From assembly GCA_013373625.1 (NCBI GenBank), contig JABXHM010000099.1, forward strand, positions 1 to 59,545: a stretch of DNA of 59,545 nt, given 5' to 3'. The position numbers and the translations under genes were made by a program. The stretch is from Alteromonadaceae bacterium. GTDB taxonomy: Bacteria; Pseudomonadota; Gammaproteobacteria; Enterobacterales; Alteromonadaceae. The notes under the pieces are model-generated. The model saw only the letters and a program-made list of their open reading frames with translations, was not told where the DNA came from and searched no databases. Shown here piece by piece: positions 1 to 8,170 of this stretch (its first letter is position 1; every line of letters begins with the position of its first letter).

Positions 1-87
1 CCCATTCCGAACTCAGTAGTGAAACGTATTAGCGGCGATGGTAGTGTGGGGTTTCCCCATGTGAGAGTAGCACACCGCCAGGCTCCT
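1..87 (+). rRNA. rrf: 5S ribosomal RNA, 3' portion (truncated by window edge)
   Basis: The first bases carry the conserved 5S rRNA segment CCATTCCGAACTCAGTAGTG (loop B/C region), followed by the G-rich helix and the closing strand ending near GCCAGGCTCC. The 5' third lies outside the window. A strong intrinsic terminator follows directly, which is the usual end of an rRNA operon. The exact 3' end (about 85-88) is estimated by comparison with other gammaproteobacterial 5S rRNAs. Confidence 0.95.
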
Positions 88-96
88 ATTAAGAAG

Positions 97-126
97 AAGG
101 CCCACTCAAATGAGTGGGCCTTTTTT
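97..126 (+). terminator. Rho-independent terminator of the rRNA operon
   Basis: GGCCCACTC and GAGTGGGCC form a perfect 9-bp GC-rich stem around the tetraloop AAAT, followed by six T. It lies 10 bases after the 5S end and ends the rRNA transcript. Confidence 0.93.
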
Positions 127-341
127 GTGTCTGCACGAAAATCTCTTCGACCTCGCATTCGGCAAATATTGCCACTTACCGTTACAATCATATTCTAACG
201 ATAATATGCTATTTTAAAGATGTAACATCAATTTATTACAACATTAAATTAACATTTAGAAATTTCTGATAGATTAAACTCCGCTTAATGGTCTATATTA
301 AATTATGGCTTAACGTTGCTTGAGATAAGAAGTTATTAGCA

Positions 342-1892
342 ATGAAGATTACAATAATTCAACTGGTCATTACTCTTATTGTTAGTGCATTGTTAGCGCT
401 GGGAGAGATATCCTGGGGCCTGGTTGCCATAGGGATCGGTTTGAGTGGATGTGTTTTTACCTACGTTTCATCCTCCCCGTTATCCCAAAATACCTACAAA
501 AATCAGACCGAGGCCTCTGTTTCTTCAGATTTAAATGAAAGGGGAGAACGGATAAGCCAGTCAGCCAGCCGCGTTGCTATAGGTGGGGCAAATGTGTCTT
601 ACTTTCTGGACAAACTGTCAGATCTGTTTAAACAACAGGTAGCAAGTGTCGAAGCAATAGCTAAACAGATCAGTAATATTGACGACGACAATCTGCAACT
701 CGCTGATCATGCCACAAAAGCAGAATATACAATACAAACGTCAGATGATATGACGCAGCGCAGTCGAGCTTTACTTGCTACGTTACTGAATCAGCAAGAG
801 ACCTTGATTGAGCAAATCAACGATTCTAAATCAATGCTAAACAACTTGCGCACCAGCGCTGAGTCAATTGGCAATATCACTACGACAATTAATCAATTAG
901 CAGACCAAACTAATATGTTGGCTCTGAATGCGGCTATTGAAGCAGCTCGTGCTGGTGATCAGGGCCGGGGTTTCGCTGTTGTTGCAGATGAAGTAAGAGA
1001 CTTAGCAAAAAAGACCACTGATGCGACACAGGGCATTGATTCAGTATTGAATGACATTAATACCTACAGTCAGCATTCGGTCGAAGCAATTGAAAAAGTT
1101 TCGGCTGCGGGTGAAGATATGTCGAAAATGATTAATGAGTCTTCTGAGCTAATAAAAACAGCAAGTGAGGCGTCGAGTAATGCAGCGGCATCTATGTCGG
1201 TAGTGAAAGCCACGGTTGAAAGCCATGGTGAAGCGAATCGAGGTATAAGTCGAAGTACTAAAGAGCTCAACGATAATACTAAATATTTAGAGCAAGAACT
1301 TAGTGATGTTTCACAGAAAGTATTGCAGCTAAGCCATCAAACAGAAGATATATTCAGACAATTACAAGTTTTTGATCTGCAAAACAGAAATGCACTGGTA
1401 CAAAAAATAGCGCAACATGCTGCACACCGTATTGCAAAATTGTTCGAAGAGGCAATTAAACAAGGAAGAATCACTGAACAACAACTGTTTGATTTTAATT
1501 ATCAGCCTGTGCCGAATACTAACCCGCAAAAGTTTACCACTCAGTTTGATAAGTTTACTGACGGCGAGCTCCCCACTATTCAAGAGCCTATTCTGCAGGA
1601 AAATAGTTTTATTATTTACGCCGGAGCAGTTGATAAAAATGGCTATTTTCCCACTCACAACAAAAAATTTAGTCATGCTATGACAGGGGATTACCAGGTC
1701 GATTTGGCTAAAAGCCGAACCAAACGTATATTTGATGATTACACCGGGTCTCGGTGTGGTAAAAATACCGAAAGTTTTTTACTGCAGACCTATAAGCGAG
1801 ATACTGGTGAAGTAATGCACGACCTTTCTGCACCGATTTTCGTTAATAATAAACATTGGGGCGGATTCAGAATCGGTTATCAGGCAGAGTAA
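342..1892 (+). CDS. Methyl-accepting chemotaxis protein with C-terminal sensor-like domain
   Basis: 516-residue chemoreceptor expected to signal to CheA/CheW. Two hydrophobic segments lie at about residues 5-20 and 25-43 with almost nothing between them, so there is no periplasmic ligand domain. A long helical signalling domain follows, containing the highly conserved hairpin tip (QTNMLALNAAIEAARAG, then GRGFAVVADEVR) around residues 185-222. After the helical bundle, about 170 C-terminal residues form a compact domain with NGYFPTHN, GDYQVDL, KRIFDD and HWGGFRIGY motifs. This tail is seen in a subset of marine MCPs and is probably the cytoplasmic sensory module; that role is inferred. The gene is a single transcription unit closed by its own terminator. 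Confidence 0.93.
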   Translation: MKITIIQLVITLIVSALLALGEISWGLVAIGIGLSGCVFTYVSSSPLSQNTYKNQTEASVSSDLNERGERISQSASRVAIGGANVSYFLDKLSDLFKQQVASVEAIAKQISNIDDDNLQLADHATKAEYTIQTSDDMTQRSRALLATLLNQQETLIEQINDSKSMLNNLRTSAESIGNITTTINQLADQTNMLALNAAIEAARAGDQGRGFAVVADEVRDLAKKTTDATQGIDSVLNDINTYSQHSVEAIEKVSAAGEDMSKMINESSELIKTASEASSNAAASMSVVKATVESHGEANRGISRSTKELNDNTKYLEQELSDVSQKVLQLSHQTEDIFRQLQVFDLQNRNALVQKIAQHAAHRIAKLFEEAIKQGRITEQQLFDFNYQPVPNTNPQKFTTQFDKFTDGELPTIQEPILQENSFIIYAGAVDKNGYFPTHNKKFSHAMTGDYQVDLAKSRTKRIFDDYTGSRCGKNTESFLLQTYKRDTGEVMHDLSAPIFVNNKHWGGFRIGYQAE

Positions 1893-1910
1893 TATTTGCA
1901 TGATAGGGTA

Positions 1911-1938
1911 AAAACACCATACTAATGGTGTTTTTTTT
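1911..1938 (+). terminator. Rho-independent terminator after the chemoreceptor gene
   Basis: AAAACACCAT and ATGGTGTTTT form a 10-bp stem with loop ACTA, followed by a run of T. It starts 18 bases after the MCP stop codon and separates that gene from the hvfA-like gene. Confidence 0.88.
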
Positions 1939-2021
1939 CTTGTGGTGCGAAATAAAATGGAAGTGCCCACGGTCTTAGTCATTACACAATATAAAACAGT
2001 TATTCAGTCAGGAGCGTTACT

Positions 2022-2324
2022 ATGAAACAGGTTAAGAAAAACAGTGTTGCGAGCGCCATAGGTGCGGTAGTTATCGGATCATCTTTATCTACGGTGGCTT
2101 TTGCAGCTGACGCAGCAAATCCGTTTGAAGTAGAGCAGTTAGATTCTGGTTATATGCAATTCATTGCTGAAGGTTCGTGTGGCGGCGACAAAGCCGACAA
2201 AGAAGGCAAGTGTGGCGAAGGTAAATGCGGCGGCGACAAAGCCAAAAAAGAAGGCAAGTGTGGCGAAGGTAAATGTGGCGGCGACAAAGCCAAGAAAGAA
2301 GGCAAGTGCGGTAGCGCGGCATAA
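2022..2324 (+). CDS. hvfA: HvfA-type RiPP precursor peptide with EGKCG repeats (copper-binding metallophore family)
   Basis: 100-residue precursor. A Sec signal peptide is clear (KK, hydrophobic core, cleavage near AFA-AD at about residue 29), followed by a short spacer with FEVEQLDSGYMQ. The C-terminal half is a low-complexity repeat containing one GSCGG and five EGKCG units separated by GDKAKK-type linkers, six Cys in all. EGKCG is the motif of the Haemophilus HvfA/bufferin family, in which the partner enzymes convert the Cys and a neighbouring residue to oxazolone-thioamide groups that bind copper. The two enzyme genes follow at once, with an AGGAGC ribosome site before the ATG here. The repeats are near-identical at DNA level, suggesting recent duplication of a 60-base unit. 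The copper role is inferred from the family. Confidence 0.88.
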   Translation: MKQVKKNSVASAIGAVVIGSSLSTVAFAADAANPFEVEQLDSGYMQFIAEGSCGGDKADKEGKCGEGKCGGDKAKKEGKCGEGKCGGDKAKKEGKCGSAA

Positions 2325-2344
2325 TGAATAGTAAGGAGTAATGG

Positions 2345-3184
2345 ATGACAGTTAAAATTAGCGGCGCAGGTTTAGGGCTCAGGCGTGAAATGCTTAGTGA
2401 CGTCTTACCTAACTTACCTGATAACGTTGATTTTTGGGAAGTTGCTCCGGAAAACTGGATCCCACTCGGTGGTCAATTTCGACAGGATTTTGAGCACTGT
2501 GTGGGCCAGGCTAACTTCACTACGCATGGTTTATCATTATCAATAGGCGGGCCGGAACCGTTAGATCACAAGTTTTTACGTGAACTAAAGTCATTTCTGG
2601 ACTTCTATGATATCAGTCTGTATAGCGAGCATTTAAGTTATTGTTCAGCGCAGGGGCAATTATACGATTTAATGCCAATTCCGTTTACCGATGAAGCGGT
2701 GCATTATGTTGCCGAGCGGGTTCGAACAGTACAGGATGTTCTGGAACGTCGACTCGTTTTAGAAAACGTCTCTTATTACATAGCACCCGACAATCGCTTA
2801 TCAGAGCTACAGTTTATTAACTCTGTACTGGCAGAAGCAGATTGCTCGATGCTGCTTGATGTGAACAATGTTTACGTTAACTCTATCAATCATCGTTACG
2901 ATCCTTACGAGTTCATAAACCAGTTGCCGGGTAATCGGATCGTGTACGGACATATCGCCGGTCATTTTGAAGAAGCTGAAGATTTGCGTGTTGATACGCA
3001 CGGCAGTGACGTGATTGAACCTGTATGGCAACTACTCGAACATGCTTACAAAACACACCATGTATTTCCAACTTTGCTGGAGCGAGACTTCAATATCCCA
3101 CCCATGGCTGAGTTACTTAATGAGGTGCAGCGTATTAAGCAAATTCAAGCCTCAGTGACCAATCTTCAACAAGGAGTGGCTTGA
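2345..3184 (+). CDS. hvfB: HvfB-type MNIO (DUF692) multinuclear iron oxidase, RiPP-modifying enzyme
   Basis: 279-residue TIM-barrel protein of the DUF692/MNIO family, which uses a two- or three-iron centre to oxidise Cys residues in precursor peptides. Visible family motifs, in order: THGLSLSIGG, SEHLSYC, LENVSYY, DVNNVYVN, HIAGHFE, DTHGSDV and LLERDFNIP. Their His, Glu, Asp and Asn residues are the usual iron ligands. The ATG at 2345 is chosen over an out-of-frame ATG four bases upstream; AAGGAGT precedes it. The gene starts 20 bases after the precursor stop and its stop abuts the GTG start of hvfC, so the three genes form one operon. Substrate assignment to the EGKCG peptide rests on adjacency and family knowledge. 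Confidence 0.92.
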   Translation: MTVKISGAGLGLRREMLSDVLPNLPDNVDFWEVAPENWIPLGGQFRQDFEHCVGQANFTTHGLSLSIGGPEPLDHKFLRELKSFLDFYDISLYSEHLSYCSAQGQLYDLMPIPFTDEAVHYVAERVRTVQDVLERRLVLENVSYYIAPDNRLSELQFINSVLAEADCSMLLDVNNVYVNSINHRYDPYEFINQLPGNRIVYGHIAGHFEEAEDLRVDTHGSDVIEPVWQLLEHAYKTHHVFPTLLERDFNIPPMAELLNEVQRIKQIQASVTNLQQGVA

Positions 3185-3943
3185 GTGTCGCTATCGCAAC
3201 AACTGCATGCATTTGCAAACAATGTCAGGGAATGCTCCCCGCATTGCGCAGAAGATGCGGACACCAAAAGGCGGATGGACATTTATCGTTCGTTATTTTT
3301 TAACAACGTTAATGGCTTTATACAAAATGGCTTTCCGGTGCTCTACAGCTTGTACGCCGAGGATGATTGGGAACGTCTGGTGCGTCAGTTTTTTACCGAG
3401 CATCAATGTAAATCCCCTTACTTTATTCACATCAGCCAGGAGTTTGTAGAATACCTGAGTAACAGTTATGAATTAGCTGGTACCGATCCGGTCTTCCTGA
3501 AAGAACTCGCGCACTATGAATGGCTGGAGTTGGCATTGTCGGTGCGAGAGCCTCAGGAAGCAGTCAATTATTGGCAACAAAACGGTATGCCCGAGACTAT
3601 GATGGCATCACCGTTGTGCGAGTTAGCCGGCTATCCTTATGCAGTACACAAAATAGGCCCTGACTATCAGCCTGACGCAAGTAGTGGTATGCATTACTAT
3701 TTGTTGTATCGCGATCATCAACAAAAGGTCCAGTTTCAGCATCTATCGCCACTATCGGCTTTGGTGATGGAAACTCTGAGTCTGCAACCAACCGACTTTA
3801 CAACGCTTGTTAACACGCTGCATGAAAAGGTGCCTGATATCGCCTATGACACATTAGTAGATGGTCTTCAACAAGTGCTCTCAGGCTGGCTTCAGTGCGG
3901 CGCTGTGACTGCCCATGTAACAAGCCGTAGCGGTGTTGAGTAA
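3185..3943 (+). CDS. hvfC: HvfC-type partner protein (DUF2063, RiPP recognition partner of the MNIO enzyme)
   Basis: 252-residue protein of the DUF2063 family. The N-terminal part shows the family features LHAFANNVR, RRMDIYRSLFFNNVNGFIQNGFP and HYEWLELAL. In characterised systems this protein binds the precursor leader and delivers it to the MNIO enzyme. The older label 'putative DNA-binding' has no support in this context. It starts with GTG immediately after the hvfB stop (TGA then GTG), which implies translational coupling. No DoxX-like hvfD gene follows, although many relatives have one. Family assignment is firm; partner function is inferred from homologues. Confidence 0.88.
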   Translation: MSLSQQLHAFANNVRECSPHCAEDADTKRRMDIYRSLFFNNVNGFIQNGFPVLYSLYAEDDWERLVRQFFTEHQCKSPYFIHISQEFVEYLSNSYELAGTDPVFLKELAHYEWLELALSVREPQEAVNYWQQNGMPETMMASPLCELAGYPYAVHKIGPDYQPDASSGMHYYLLYRDHQQKVQFQHLSPLSALVMETLSLQPTDFTTLVNTLHEKVPDIAYDTLVDGLQQVLSGWLQCGAVTAHVTSRSGVE

Positions 3944-4047
3944 TTGCTCAGATAATTACTCTCACGTATATTTACCCTGTTATTTTTGCCCGGTTTAGAT
4001 TACCATTTACAGCCATTTTTTAAGCTTAATAAGAATTGAGTATTTGC

Positions 4048-4170
4048 ATGGCTGGTAACGAAGATTTTAAAGAAGTATTTAACTGGTGGTATTTGTTAGC
4101 TATCGTGGTCACATTAGTTGCTTTACCACTTTTGCCAACATTAGCTGGTATATACACTTGGGTGTTGTGA
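4048..4170 (+). CDS. Putative 40-residue single-span membrane peptide
   Basis: A short open frame encoding 40 residues: MAGNEDFKEVFNWWYLLAIV at the start, then a hydrophobic stretch ending TLAGIYTWVL. The first ten residues are polar and acidic. The rest is one membrane span with Trp/Tyr at both ends and Pro in the middle. It ends 4 bases before the apt start and lies 104 bases after hvfC. No strong ribosome site is visible; the best candidate is a weak purine stretch in AAGAATTGAG. No known family is recognised. It could be a genuine small membrane protein, either of the Hvf operon or translationally coupled to apt, or chance. Confidence 0.5.
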   Translation: MAGNEDFKEVFNWWYLLAIVVTLVALPLLPTLAGIYTWVL

Positions 4171-4174
4171 TTTC

Positions 4175-4732
4175 ATGCTGAATACACAGGAAAGCACTCG
4201 TTCAGAATTCATTAAATCAGCAGTAAAGACTGTTCCGGATTACCCTAAGCCCGGCATTCAGTTTCGTGATGTAACAAGTGTGCTTGAGAATTACGAGGCT
4301 TTCAGCCAATGTATTGCGATGCTGGTTGAAAAGTACCGTCCACTTGGATTTAACAAAGTGGCTGGCACTGAAGCGCGCGGGTTTCTTTTTGGCGCTCCTT
4401 TAGCGTTGGAACTTGGCATTGGCTTTGTGCCAGTCCGTAAACCCAATAAGTTACCGCGCGATGTGTTGAGCGAGAGCTACGAGCTGGAATATGGTAAGGA
4501 CACTCTGGAAATTCATAAAGATGCTATCAGTCCAGGTGACAAGGTCTTGCTCATCGACGATCTACTTGCCACTGGCGGTACCATTTCAGCCACTGCCAAG
4601 CTTATACGTAAGCTGGGCGGAGTGGTCGAATACGCGGGATTTGTCATTGGCTTACCCGCACTACATGGTTATGAAAAGCTTGCTGATTTAGGCTTGGAAC
4701 CTTATTGTATTTGTGAATTCGACGGCGAATAA
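4175..4732 (+). CDS. apt: Adenine phosphoribosyltransferase
   Basis: 185-residue type I phosphoribosyltransferase that converts adenine and PRPP to AMP and pyrophosphate (purine salvage, cytosol). The family start SAVKTVPDYPKPGIQFRDVT, the GTEARGFLFG segment and the PRPP-binding loop VLLIDDLLATGGT are all present. Length is typical. It is followed after 12 bases by dnaX, the same order as in many gammaproteobacteria, so apt and dnaX are probably co-transcribed. Confidence 0.97.
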   Translation: MLNTQESTRSEFIKSAVKTVPDYPKPGIQFRDVTSVLENYEAFSQCIAMLVEKYRPLGFNKVAGTEARGFLFGAPLALELGIGFVPVRKPNKLPRDVLSESYELEYGKDTLEIHKDAISPGDKVLLIDDLLATGGTISATAKLIRKLGGVVEYAGFVIGLPALHGYEKLADLGLEPYCICEFDGE

Positions 4733-4744
4733 GGACATCTGACT

Positions 4745-7264
4745 TTGGCCTATCAGGTACTGGCAAGAAAATGGCGACCCGGTATATTTTCAGAGTTGGT
4801 TGGGCAAGAGCACGTTGTTTCGGCGATCAGTAACGCGCTTGACAACGATCGCTTGCATCACGCTTATCTGTTTACCGGTACGCGTGGTGTAGGTAAAACC
4901 ACTATAGCGCGTATTTTTTCAAAAAGTTTGAATTGCGAGCAAGGTCAGAGTGCTAATCCGTGCGGGAAATGCAGCACATGTGTTGAGATAGAGCAGGGTA
5001 ATTATGTCGACCTGCTTGAAATCGATGCTGCATCGCGAACCAAGGTAGAAGATACCCGTGAGTTGCTTGACAACGTACAGTACAAACCTACCCGCGGGCG
5101 CTTTAAAGTTTATCTGATAGACGAAGTCCATATGCTGTCGAAGCACAGCTTCAATGCATTGCTTAAAACGCTGGAAGAGCCGCCGCCACACGTTAAGTTT
5201 TTGCTCGCCACCACCGATCCGCAAAAATTGCCTGTGACAATATTATCGCGCTGTTTGCAGTTCAATTTAAAAGCGTTGTCACGCGAGCAAATTGGCCAGC
5301 AGTTACATCATATCTTGTCACAGGAACACATCAGCTTCGAAGATAACGCTCTGACCTTGCTGGCCAAAGCTGCCCAGGGCAGTATGCGTGATGCGTTGAG
5401 TCTTACCGACCAGGCGATAGCGCAAGGCAATAATCAGGTCAGCAGTGCAATTGTCACGGATATGCTTGGGCTGATGGATCGCCAACAGTTGCTCAAGATT
5501 TTGTTTGCGGTCACAAAGCGAGAGCCCGCAGAAGTGATGGCGCAGGCTGCGGAAATAGATGTTCTTGCTCCCGATTACAGCAATGTGCTGGCAGAGCTTT
5601 CCAGTTTGCTTCACCAAATTGCCTTAACGCAATGGGTACCCGAAGCCTGTAAATTAGAAACCAATACGGCAAAAGCGATCTACCAACTGGCCCGGCATTT
5701 TGCCCCGGAACAGGTTCAGTTACTCTATCAAATTACTTTGCAGGGACGCAAAGATTTACCTTTCGCCAGCGATGCCCGCAGCGCCTTCGAAATGACCTTG
5801 TTGCGTATGTTGTCTTTTGCACCGATTGAGCCGTTAGGTGAGCGCGAAACTCTGATACAAAAAGCTCCAGCCAGAGCAGGGCAACCAGCGCAATCCAGTA
5901 GCGCTCTTACGGATTTGGAAGCCCAGGCATCACTGGCAGAGACACAAGCAGAGAATATAGGCGAGCAAGACACGCCACTAACGGCTGAAGAAACCAGCAC
6001 TGAGAAGGTTAAAGAGGTTACCAGTGACGCATCAGACGCAGTGTCACAGGGCAATGAAATGCCACCGGCCGCGCGGGCGACATATCAGAATGATAATGAC
6101 GAGCCACAATACCTGGTTGATGAAGCTGCACAATTACTCGATGAAGCCGAAGATTATCGTCAGCAAAGCGCAGCGTTTAACCATCAGGACAATGCTTCTG
6201 ATGGCGGCTATATCGATGAGTATGATGCAACGCCAGGTCAACCGCATTCAGCAACCCATCCTGACGATACACAAGCATCGGATGCTGCCGGGCAGGACGA
6301 GCCCGCGCCTCAGGCGACATCAAATACTGCTGCGATGCTGGCGTTACGCCAACGGCTGAAACAACAGGCCGCGGAGGAAAAAGCAGACGCGGCAAAAAAG
6401 CCGGCAACTAACGCATCCGACTATACCCCGCCGGTTGCAAAGAGCACGGCTGAGAATTCAGCATCCGAAACGCAGGATAATAGCATCAGTCAGCCTGCTG
6501 CAGGGCAATCACCGGCAGCGACACTGCCCATTGCGCCAGAGCAAGATAATAACGTGCCTGACACGCAAGGCAGTGACTCAGATACCCCGCCTCCCTGGGT
6601 ATTGGAAAGCGATTGGAATAATGCGCAAAATGATAATACAACAGCTGATAACACTTCACCGCAGGCTGAGCAGGGGCAATTTATTGAACAACCCTCGGGC
6701 AATGAGCAAGATCAGAATCTAAATGATGCAAACCGTGCCGGGTACACCGAAACAGCTGACGAAGGAAAGGCTGGGCCGCCGCTAAATTTACCAGCCGACA
6801 GCGATCTTAATAACCAAAACGACGTATCATTTGAAGACTATGACAATCTTCCAGCATATTTAGATAACGGCGATAAGCTGCTTAAAGCAAGCCAGTTGGA
6901 CAGTTGGAGTCGGCTGATTGAAGCGATGCCGGTTGCCGGATTACTCAAACAGGTTGCATTGCATTCATTGTTTGATCGTAATGGTGATAATGTCACGCTG
7001 ACGTTGGATCCAGCGCAGCAGCATTTAGTAAATGAAACAACTTCAATGCAGTTGTCGACGGCACTTGAAGAAGTGTTACAATCGCCGGTAAACGTAACGC
7101 TGGAATATGGCAGTGTAAAAGACACGCCGTTTCAGATACAGCAACAAATTAATACCATGCGTGAGCGTTACGCCCGGCAAGTGATTCAAAGAGATGACGT
7201 GATACAGTCGGTAGTCAATGCTTTTAATGCCGAAGTACTGGATGACAGTATTCAGCCACGTTAG
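4745..7264 (+). CDS. dnaX: DNA polymerase III subunits tau/gamma
   Basis: 839-residue tau subunit of the clamp loader. It starts with TTG (residues MAYQVLARKWRP match the family N-terminus exactly, and no better ATG exists). Visible parts: Walker A GTRGVGKTT, a four-Cys zinc module (a Cys near residue 60, then CGKCSTC), Walker B LIDEVHML and the sensor SRC motif (LSRC). Residues about 375-700 are a very long, acidic, Gln/Asn/Ser-rich linker, making this protein about 200 residues longer than the E. coli one (643). The C-terminal domain (from about LLKASQLDSWSRLI) should bind DnaB and the alpha subunit. A frameshift site within the linker would give a 555-residue gamma product. Confidence 0.96.
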   Translation: MAYQVLARKWRPGIFSELVGQEHVVSAISNALDNDRLHHAYLFTGTRGVGKTTIARIFSKSLNCEQGQSANPCGKCSTCVEIEQGNYVDLLEIDAASRTKVEDTRELLDNVQYKPTRGRFKVYLIDEVHMLSKHSFNALLKTLEEPPPHVKFLLATTDPQKLPVTILSRCLQFNLKALSREQIGQQLHHILSQEHISFEDNALTLLAKAAQGSMRDALSLTDQAIAQGNNQVSSAIVTDMLGLMDRQQLLKILFAVTKREPAEVMAQAAEIDVLAPDYSNVLAELSSLLHQIALTQWVPEACKLETNTAKAIYQLARHFAPEQVQLLYQITLQGRKDLPFASDARSAFEMTLLRMLSFAPIEPLGERETLIQKAPARAGQPAQSSSALTDLEAQASLAETQAENIGEQDTPLTAEETSTEKVKEVTSDASDAVSQGNEMPPAARATYQNDNDEPQYLVDEAAQLLDEAEDYRQQSAAFNHQDNASDGGYIDEYDATPGQPHSATHPDDTQASDAAGQDEPAPQATSNTAAMLALRQRLKQQAAEEKADAAKKPATNASDYTPPVAKSTAENSASETQDNSISQPAAGQSPAATLPIAPEQDNNVPDTQGSDSDTPPPWVLESDWNNAQNDNTTADNTSPQAEQGQFIEQPSGNEQDQNLNDANRAGYTETADEGKAGPPLNLPADSDLNNQNDVSFEDYDNLPAYLDNGDKLLKASQLDSWSRLIEAMPVAGLLKQVALHSLFDRNGDNVTLTLDPAQQHLVNETTSMQLSTALEEVLQSPVNVTLEYGSVKDTPFQIQQQINTMRERYARQVIQRDDVIQSVVNAFNAEVLDDSIQPR
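6373..6438 (+). promoter_or_regulatory. Programmed -1 ribosomal frameshift signal in dnaX (gamma subunit)
   Basis: The heptamer A AAA AAG lies in the correct phase at 6394-6400 (zero frame GCA AAA AAG), identical to the E. coli dnaX slippery site. After a -1 slip the ribosome reads GCC GGC AAC and then TAA at 6409-6411, giving gamma = 552 residues plus Ala-Gly-Asn. An internal Shine-Dalgarno-like GGAGG sits at 6373-6377. Downstream, two mutually exclusive 5-bp stems are possible: CCGGC 6401-6405 with GCCGG 6430-6434, or GCAAC 6404-6408 with GTTGC 6434-6438. These three elements match the known E. coli arrangement, though the spacing differs. Confidence 0.82.
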
Positions 7265-7378
7265 CACGCCAACATCAGATAGGGTAGCGCAGATTAAATC
7301 GCTGAACCTGATGAGGGTTTTTCATTATTATTGCAAACGTTTATTCGTTTAACTAATTTTCAAAAGTGAGAAAGTACT

Positions 7379-7705
7379 ATGTTCAAAGGTGGAATGGGCA
7401 ACATCATGAAGCAAGCGCAGCAAATGCAAGAGCGCATGCAACAAACCCAGGAAGAGTTAGCCAAACTGGAAGTGGTAGGCGAGTCTGGTGCCGGCATGGT
7501 AAAAGTAACCATGACCTGCAACCACAATGTTCGTCGTGTTGAAATCGACGATTCATTAATGGATGACGACAAAGACATGGTGGAAGATCTGGTCGCAGCC
7601 GCATTTAACGACGCGGCGCGCCGTGTCGCAGAAACCTCAAAAGAAAAAATGTCAGATGTGACTGGGGGTATGCCATTACCGCCAGGCATGAAAATGCCGT
7701 TTTAA
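7379..7705 (+). CDS. ybaB: YbaB/EbfC family nucleoid-associated protein
   Basis: 108-residue small DNA-binding protein. Characteristic sequence: a GNIMKQAQQMQERMQ helix, then KLEVVGESGAGMVKVTMTCN and a C-terminal acidic helix followed by GGMPLPPGMKMPF. The dimer binds DNA as a 'tweezer' and affects nucleoid structure. It stands between dnaX and recR in most gammaproteobacteria. Here recR is pushed 2.7 kb downstream by an inserted gene, and a terminator follows ybaB. Confidence 0.96.
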   Translation: MFKGGMGNIMKQAQQMQERMQQTQEELAKLEVVGESGAGMVKVTMTCNHNVRRVEIDDSLMDDDKDMVEDLVAAAFNDAARRVAETSKEKMSDVTGGMPLPPGMKMPF

Positions 7706-7780
7706 GCTTAAAGATCCCTTAGATCTTGGCCTCTATTTTTTTTAGAAAATGATTGGGGCTAGCAAGTGACAAATATTTCA

Positions 7781-7809
7781 AAAAGCTCTGATTTCCCCAG
7801 AGCTTTTTT
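7781..7809 (+). terminator. Rho-independent terminator after ybaB
   Basis: AAAAGCTCTG and CAGAGCTTTT form a 10-bp stem with a seven-base loop, followed by T. It separates the apt-dnaX-ybaB unit from the inserted nuclease-like gene. Confidence 0.85.
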
Positions 7810-8170
7810 GTTTATATAAATTGAATATTAAGCCCCGTACTAATTCTCCCCTCTAATCAATAACAATGATGATGTTTGTTTTTTATATCTTGATTGCCAA
7901 TATTTCGTAGGATATTTGCACTAACTGATAGAAGTCAGTCTCTGAAATCATTGCATAGCTATGAAATGCATACGTGGGCTAAAACATCACGTCAACTGGA
8001 CCCCTTTTATTCACTCATTTCTCATTATATTGGTGCGGATAGAATAAAATTAGCCCATCAATAGCCGATAAAAAGAACGTGATTATAGAAAATATTATAA
8101 ATACAGTGATATATGCGTGCTGTTTTAATATTAGTTGTTTGGGTGTATCGTTGATAGACGTGGATGATAA
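7810..8170. other. AT-rich intergenic stretch at the left edge of the inserted gene
   Basis: About 360 bases without a convincing gene. The DNA is visibly richer in A and T than the flanking dnaX-ybaB block. It probably contains the promoter for the nuclease-like gene, but no single -35/-10 pair stands out. No transposase, integrase or clear att-like repeat is seen. Confidence 0.5.

Noticed and set aside
4919..7267. Several minus-strand frames within dnaX
   Set aside because: All are shadows of the dnaX coding strand without family motifs or ribosome sites.
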